From Varroa destructor (taxonomy: Eukaryota; Arthropoda; Arachnida; Mesostigmata; Varroidae), in contig NW_019211454.1 of assembly GCF_002443255.2 (NCBI RefSeq), positions 3,134,352 through 3,198,351 of the forward strand: DNA of 64,000 nucleotides. The letters run 5' to 3'. Positions within the stretch are counted from its first letter, which is position 1, and every line of letters begins with the position of its first letter. The notes beneath the pieces were generated by a model that did no database searches, was not told the DNA's origin, and was given only the letters and a program-made list of their open reading frames with translations. Positions 59,191 to 64,000 of this stretch are shown here, piece by piece. Position numbers and translations under genes: made by a program.

Positions 59191-59381
59191 CTAATTATTG
59201 GATCATACGCGAATAAAATGCATATCGATCATGAACCGAGCAGCACAAAAACGTTTTCGGTTAATAATAATACCTTATCGGTAGTATCATCAAATACTTT
59301 AAACACAAGTACTTGATATGATAAATTTATCTAGCTAGCTTAGACTACTCGCTTCAATGAGTAAATAAAGCTGGCTAAATA

Positions 59382-59801
59382 ATGGACAAAGATAATGTGA
59401 GAAATGGTGGCCAGTTGACGATGATTTGGTTAACTAGTAATGAGACTTCTGCCTCACTGCTCGTTAAACGTGTGCAAGGTCACAGGTCTGATTCCGGTTT
59501 AGATCTGGGGCCGATTCCAGTTCTGGAGACATGCAGGTGCGCATGGGAAACATTCAGCTTACGCTTGGATAATACCTTTTTGCATCGTGCAGTTCTGGGA
59601 AGATGCGTCACCGGGAAGGGCTGTAGAACTATCTTATTTCCTTCAATACAACATCACTTAATGGTTGCAGTTCGCAAAACTACCTTCTTCCTTTGGAAGA
59701 CAACGTCGACGAAGATGTTCGCAGAGCCAAGTTCTCCCTTCGATATTCGGAAACTTATTAGCGCGGCATCAGCCTGTACATATCGACGAAAGCCAGTTTG
59801 A
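59382..59801 (+). CDS. Unrecognised 139-codon ORF
   Basis: This is the longest plus-strand ORF in the window, from ATG (59382, A at -3 and G at +4) to TGA at 59801. The translation begins MDKDNVRNGGQLTM, is mixed hydrophilic, and has four Cys (CRC, CVTGKGC) near residues 51-80 and a Ser/Thr/Lys-rich end. No domain is recognised, no membrane helix is seen, and no consensus splice site marks a boundary. Its length is about what chance would give for the longest ORF of its strand, so it stays a hypothetical single-exon ORF. Confidence 0.2.
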   Translation: MDKDNVRNGGQLTMIWLTSNETSASLLVKRVQGHRSDSGLDLGPIPVLETCRCAWETFSLRLDNTFLHRAVLGRCVTGKGCRTILFPSIQHHLMVAVRKTTFFLWKTTSTKMFAEPSSPFDIRKLISAASACTYRRKPV

Positions 59802-60902
59802 GTAGACATTTAGTCGCAGAGCTGCTAACCTGTAGCACCACTGTGATACTGTGTTATATATACAAAGCAGCTAGGGGGACGATGTTGTACGGGGGAACAT
59901 GGCTGGGGGTGACGCACACTAGGCCAGTATGGCCATAACAGCAATAACCCCAATGCTAATAATGTCGGCTGCGGACAGTAAAATACATAATGCAGCAGCG
60001 CATGGCCGGCAGGTATAACAATAAGCATAGTAATAACGATGATAGTGATAACAACAACAATAAGATGATAATGATCACAATTATACAGGCAAGGGTTAAT
60101 GGGGTGAGCGCGGCGCTCACAATGCGCTCACTGCATCTGTCCCGCCGAAACAGATACCACTATGGTAATAATGTGTACAAATTATATAACGAGCAGAAAT
60201 CCCGTTTTCCAGCATCATTGTCGTCTCGTTGGGTCCGGTGTTTAGCACACAAAGTCTCTCTGTCTACCTTACTCGCTGTTATTGTCACCGCCGCCCCAAA
60301 AAGTGCCCTCCACCCAGCATCGGTTTAGTTAAGCAGGTCATCCACTAACGCTGCGGATCGAATGGATCGACAAATGAGTTAGTTGCGATTGAAGTACTGT
60401 CCGTCTGTACGTGACAGGCGCACGCACGCGTACGTGCGTGCATTCGTCTGTGACTGAGTAAAACGTCTCTAGAAAGATGTATTACCTGTCTTGGCTCATA
60501 CCGCAGCACGGCGCTGTTAGTTACGGCTACGGTGGCCACCGGCATCGTCACTATCTGTTAGTTTCCTCTCCGATGGTAGCGCCATAGCCGCTGCATCTGG
60601 TGGAACGGTCCGCCATTAAAATACCCGTAGTGAATGTGTACCTATGTGTCGGTGCTTGGCGCCTATCGCCGCCGTAGACAAGCGAACGGTGGTCGCTTTA
60701 TACTACTTACACATGATGCGATGGTATGGTTTATCGTGGGTGAAGGTCTTGGTTTCTGCGGCCAGACAGCGAATCGCGCTTGCGACCACCAAGGTACTTA
60801 ACTGACGGGGAGGCGGGGGGTTGGATGATAGTAGCACGTCTAAATATCTACAATTGTCAGTGAGCAATTTCTTCTGTAGCACGTTAGCGAGCAGCGCGTT
60901 AC
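59802..60902. other. GC-richer stretch without a clear gene
   Basis: Opposed frames at 59825-60028 (minus, hydrophobic) and 59990-60328 (plus, Asn-rich from AAC/AAT repeats) are both unconvincing. The patch at 60400-60560 has a hairpin. A G-rich run (GGGGAGGCGGGGGG) lies at 60807-60820. Confidence 0.4.
60420..60441. repeat. Perfect 9-bp GC-rich inverted repeat, 4-base loop
   Basis: GCACGCACG (60420-60428) and CGTGCGTGC (60433-60441) are exact reverse complements around CGTA. It is alternating purine-pyrimidine, so it could also adopt Z-DNA. Confidence 0.88.
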
Positions 60903-60986
60903 TCAGTCGGTTGGGGTGGAAGAAATACAGTAGAAAGCAGCCGACGGAGGTGGTGATGAACGAGCCTCTTCGTCAGAGGGATTGGT
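60903..60986 (-). CDS. Candidate C-terminal exon of a transporter-like gene
   Basis: On the minus strand the acceptor GTCCCTGTTAATTCTTAG ends at 60987 and is followed by 27 codons and TGA (60903-60905). The encoded tail is acidic and Ser/Pro-rich (NPSDEEARSSPPPSAAF), as expected for a cytosolic C-terminus. It joins in phase 0 to the exon at 61139-61345 through a 152-bp GT-AG intron. The donor (GAA-GTAACG) is only moderate. Without splicing, the upstream exon would end 13 codons later at its own stop (61100). Confidence 0.28.
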   Translation of the reverse strand, partial: TNPSDEEARSSPPPSAAFYCISSTPTD

Positions 60987-61138
60987 CTAAGAATTAACAG
61001 GGACAGCTTCATTTTCTTCATGTTGAGCAGCATCCGGACATTAGTTGCCGTCGGTGCGATGGCGCCGCTGGTGTAAAAAGAACACCGCACTAGGCTTCAT
61101 CAGTGCACAGAATCTTCCAGGTACATACCGAGCGTTAC

Positions 61139-61345
61139 TTCGCTTCCGGTGGAACTAGATCGGGCACGACCTTGCTTATAATATAGCGTCATGCCACTAA
61201 CCGACGCCAGCAATACCCAAATCACTGGCTGGCTAATGAAATGCTCAGCAGCCCAGCAACAAAGAACAAAAGCAAGCACTGGATTAAAGTAGAGCGAATC
61301 AGGCGGACTTCTATCGGATCCCTGCGACCTAGTACGTACTGTCGA
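61139..61345 (-). CDS. Candidate exon with two membrane helices, drug/metabolite-transporter-like
   Basis: The exon is 69 codons, phase 0 at both ends. The acceptor (ACTCCCTACAG) ends at 61346 and the donor GTAACG starts at 61138. After about 18 polar residues come two helices: one with NPVLAFVLCCWAAE and one with SQPVIWVLLASVSGMTLYY, then a basic turn (KQGRAR). This follows the last two helices of EamA/SLC35-type drug/metabolite transporters, where P-V-x-A begins the ninth helix, an E-x-x-S type turn follows, and a G and Y are spaced about 13 and 17 residues after the Ser. The usual Gly of the tenth helix is replaced by Trp, and the E-to-S spacing is one residue longer. The match is by eye, and no earlier helices were found upstream. 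It might be a partial gene with far exons, another multi-pass protein, or chance. Confidence 0.32.
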
Positions 61346-61432
61346 CTGTAGGGAGTGCCTATAACAATTGATAATACGTACATGCAGCATTTTCACATGT
61401 TGATCGAAACGAGAACCACTAGTGTTTTTTCA

Positions 61433-61647
61433 GCGGGAAAAACATGGCAGGAGAGAGATCGTTGATCAATATTTACTATATTGAACGTACAACTTTTAGA
61501 CATTCACGTTTTAGGTCGAGTGACAGGCAAGGGGTATTGCTAAAGGCTATAATCGGGCTTTTTTGCGATTGTTTGCGCTATATTACATTTGCTGTGTATA
61601 TTAGATCCTCTCTTTCTCTCCCCCTCTCTAGAATTTTCTCTTCTTAA
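61433..61647 (+). CDS. Candidate exon: strong acceptor, good-context ATG, 67 codons
   Basis: On the plus strand AGTGTTTTTTCAG (ending at 61432) is a near-ideal 3' splice site. It is followed after 11 bases by an ATG at 61444 with A at -3 and G at +4. The frame runs 67 codons to TAA at 61647. The product starts MAGERSLINIYYIER and ends in a hydrophobic, Ser/Leu-rich stretch encoded by CT-rich DNA, so the last 20 codons may be compositional. No donor is obvious. It lies head-to-head with the minus-strand transporter-like exons, 87 bases apart. Confidence 0.18.
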
Positions 61648-64000
61648 GAAGCTGACGACGTGAATTTGCCCCGGTCGCGCAATTCCTCCGCAGATCGTTG
61701 TGCTGACTTGCGCTACTTTGCCCTGCTTAAGTTAAGGGTCACAGTTGCTACCGTCGCTATTGCTACCGCTGTTGTTTTGTTGCTGTCGCTGCTTCTGCTG
61801 CCCTGCTGACCGAGAAAGCCAATTTTTCGCGCGTGGCCTTAGTAGAACAAGCATTGTTATTGTAGATGCAGCACCTATCGCTGCTGCTGCAGTTGTTCAA
61901 TGTTCTGTCCATTGTTGTCAATGTGTGCTTCAGCGGACCTTTACAGGCTTTTCCCTGCTAGGGTTGAATAACGGGGTTCAGTGCGGTGCGATATGTTATC
62001 CACGATGATAGCTACTGCGGCGTATGTGATTGGTACGATGACTTGGAACGTGGTTGAGTTGTAACTGGTAAAGGGAAGTTCTTGAACTTTTACCTCTTCT
62101 GCACGTTCTAGCTAAAACGCTGTGGACTGATGCGTGGCTGGTACGTGAAGGACCCTATCCTACGGATTGGCGACAGAGGACCCTTATCATAGGCTCGTAC
62201 ATTTGGCTGAATAAATGTGGCCAATAACTAAATCAACTACAGTAATTGATTAAGCAAAACCAGGAAGAAGAAGCAAACGAAAAGGTGATAGCAGAATGGA
62301 AGTTGTTAGTATAGTTACTAATCTTGTATGACGCGGATGATTCTTGCAAGGCGTAATTGAGTAAATATGTTTAACGAAACTATTAAATTAATAATTTACT
62401 GTTCAACTATAATTTGTATGATATGATGGACCGATATTAAACAGTTATCCTTTTTGTGCTTAATATTGTATGAAAGCGTTGTTTTTTTTTATTTACTGTT
62501 ACCGATTAGTTTCGTTTGACATTAAAAAAAATTCTACCGGAACCATATAGACCTATAAGGTACCTCTCTTCCGACACTTGCGAGGTAAAGTTTCCTGCTA
62601 CGCCAATGTTTCATATTAAACAGTAGAATTAATTCAAAGAAAAAAACACTACATTTTGCCGTTCCGTGACGTAATTCAATCATGATATAGCAAATTCATC
62701 CTTTAGTTATGGATTAGATTGCAGATTTCAACGCATCTACCAATAACAACGGCAGGTATTATACTCGTGCAGATTTTAACGCAAGAAGGGCATCGCATTT
62801 TCCCTATTGCCCTAATAAGATGTGACTAACTCTCGCAACTAGATCTGCCATCCGATTCTTCTGAGGACGTAGTAATAATGCAAAACAGGTATCCAACATA
62901 AACAGTGGCCCTGATATACTCAAGAGCTTAATAAAGATAGTCAATGATCGTCGAAGCACTTCGATAAAGGTAGCCGATTTTCTCAAATGTAGCATGTTTC
63001 TCTCGAACTTGATAAAATTGGACTATTGAAGATCATAGGAGGGCGAATGTACGAATCATCTGAAGTATTGCCCTCAAAAGAAAGATGTCGCTAACTAAAA
63101 AGTCAATGATAAAAAAGAGCGCCAAAACGTCGGAGCAATACCGCTGTGCTATCTAAAATTATAATGACAGCAAATAACTGGAATAACATAAGGTACTATG
63201 AGTCCTTTTTCATTTTCTGCCTGGGGAAAGAATATAAATGTGACCGTTGGACCGTGACGTTTTCTGCGCTGCGAGGATTAATCGCTACGGGATTTGCAGA
63301 TGATTAGACCTCTGTTTGCAAGTCTATATTCCGTAGATGTATGCCAGTAAATACATCACACTTGTATCGGTTAGGGTAGACAAATCATTGCGTACATAGA
63401 TTCAGAACATAAGGGACATATGCCTTGAGGCTTACGCCAGTATCTGTCAGTTTGTCGATAAGGTGTATTGTTATTACTGCTGTTTGTTTTGTTTTGCTAG
63501 GCAGATCTATTGACCTTTAACTATTTACGCTGGAGCATACTTGTTACCATGGCGACTAAACGTAGCGGATAGTGGATCTAAAGTGCATCACAATGGCAAC
63601 GGGACAAAAAATGTTCCGTTTCTATTCGACTGTATCACTAATTCCAGGAAGGATTCGAGTTTTGATTGTGTCTCAAACGAAGGCGGCTAGCCATTTATTG
63701 GGGTAAGACGCTCTATTGACGACCGTTTGTTGTTTAAATTGTTAAGGCCCGCAGGTTTAGCGATCGAAAAGAGTGGTACAAAGCCAAAGTGGTGTACAGG
63801 TCAGTTCCTCAGTTCTTTAGATGTTCAACGCTTGACGATATTCTTCGTTGACGAACCTCCCTCTGATGGCAAATAAAGAGCGCCATTCATTATATTGCAG
63901 GACACCGACTGCGATCATTAGTGATACTGAAGCCGGAGGCGCTGTAACACAAGCAACTCAGCGAACAAACGGTAGTATACGTCAGTCGTAAAACAGCAAA
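61648..64000. other. Non-coding tail of the window
   Basis: At 61745-62008 GC-rich TGC/GCT-type repeats give a Cys-rich plus-strand frame and, on the minus strand, a 50-codon frame (ATG near 61909). Both look repeat-driven. From 62240 to 64000 the DNA is AT-rich, with only one 63-codon minus-strand frame (62804-62995). I see nothing else. Confidence 0.45.

Noticed and set aside
61745..62008. Cys-rich plus-strand ORF starting MLPSLLLPLLFCC, signal-peptide-like.
   Set aside because: The composition follows TGC/TTG/CTG repeats, Cys spacing is irregular, there is no donor, and the minus strand is equally open.
1..64000. Search for transposase, reverse transcriptase, terminal repeats or viral genes.
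   Set aside because: No conserved catalytic words or paired long terminal repeats were seen in any long frame; short decayed elements cannot be excluded without a repeat library.

Overview
This is 64 kb of eukaryotic nuclear DNA. It is probably animal and most likely arthropod; a mite-like genome is a guess from texture, not a demonstration. G+C is roughly 40% by eye. The sequence carries (TA)n, (CA)n, (CAG)n, (CCT)n and (GATG)n microsatellites, local GC-rich islets, splice-like signals, and one 100-N assembly gap (50245-50344) with AT-repeat sequence on both sides. There are no bacterial-style operons, packed ORFs or Shine-Dalgarno sites. I found no rRNA, tRNA, CRISPR array or recognisable transposase or reverse transcriptase.

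No gene can be named with confidence. The longest ORF is 180 codons and about ten others reach 110-140 codons. For six frames of 64 kb at this base composition I estimate a longest chance ORF of roughly 140-150 codons, so length alone proves nothing. I read the window as intergenic and/or long-intron DNA. It may hold a few small exons, listed here with low confidence. I ranked them by evidence other than length: a splice donor or acceptor at the right place, a start codon in good context, a signal peptide or membrane pattern, or acidic/hydrophilic composition.

Layout. 1-16 kb: AT-rich with long TA tracts, two perfect palindromes with TA cores (1225-1262 and 15323-15372), a G-quadruplex tract (4615-4641), and minus-strand exon candidates at 9052-9201, 10437-10598, 12238-12465 and 13895-14047. 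16-25 kb: almost empty. 25-31 kb: scattered minus-strand ORFs, ending in a GC-rich islet with the 180-codon ORF (29877-30419). 32.5-33.4 kb: two competing readings that meet at one CATG, a plus-strand signal-peptide exon ending in GTAAGT and a minus-strand terminal exon with a good acceptor. 36.7-37.6 kb: two minus-strand ORFs. 38-60 kb: mostly empty apart from the gap, a poly(A) tract, and plus-strand candidates at 54801-55004 and 59382-59801. 60.9-61.6 kb: a two-exon minus-strand model whose larger exon resembles the last two helices of a drug/metabolite-type transporter, next to a plus-strand exon candidate.

The best structural observations are the perfect palindromes built around (TA)n cores. 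The best coding leads are 60903-61345, 13895-14047, 9052-9201 and 32740-32936. I found no convincing new biological system.
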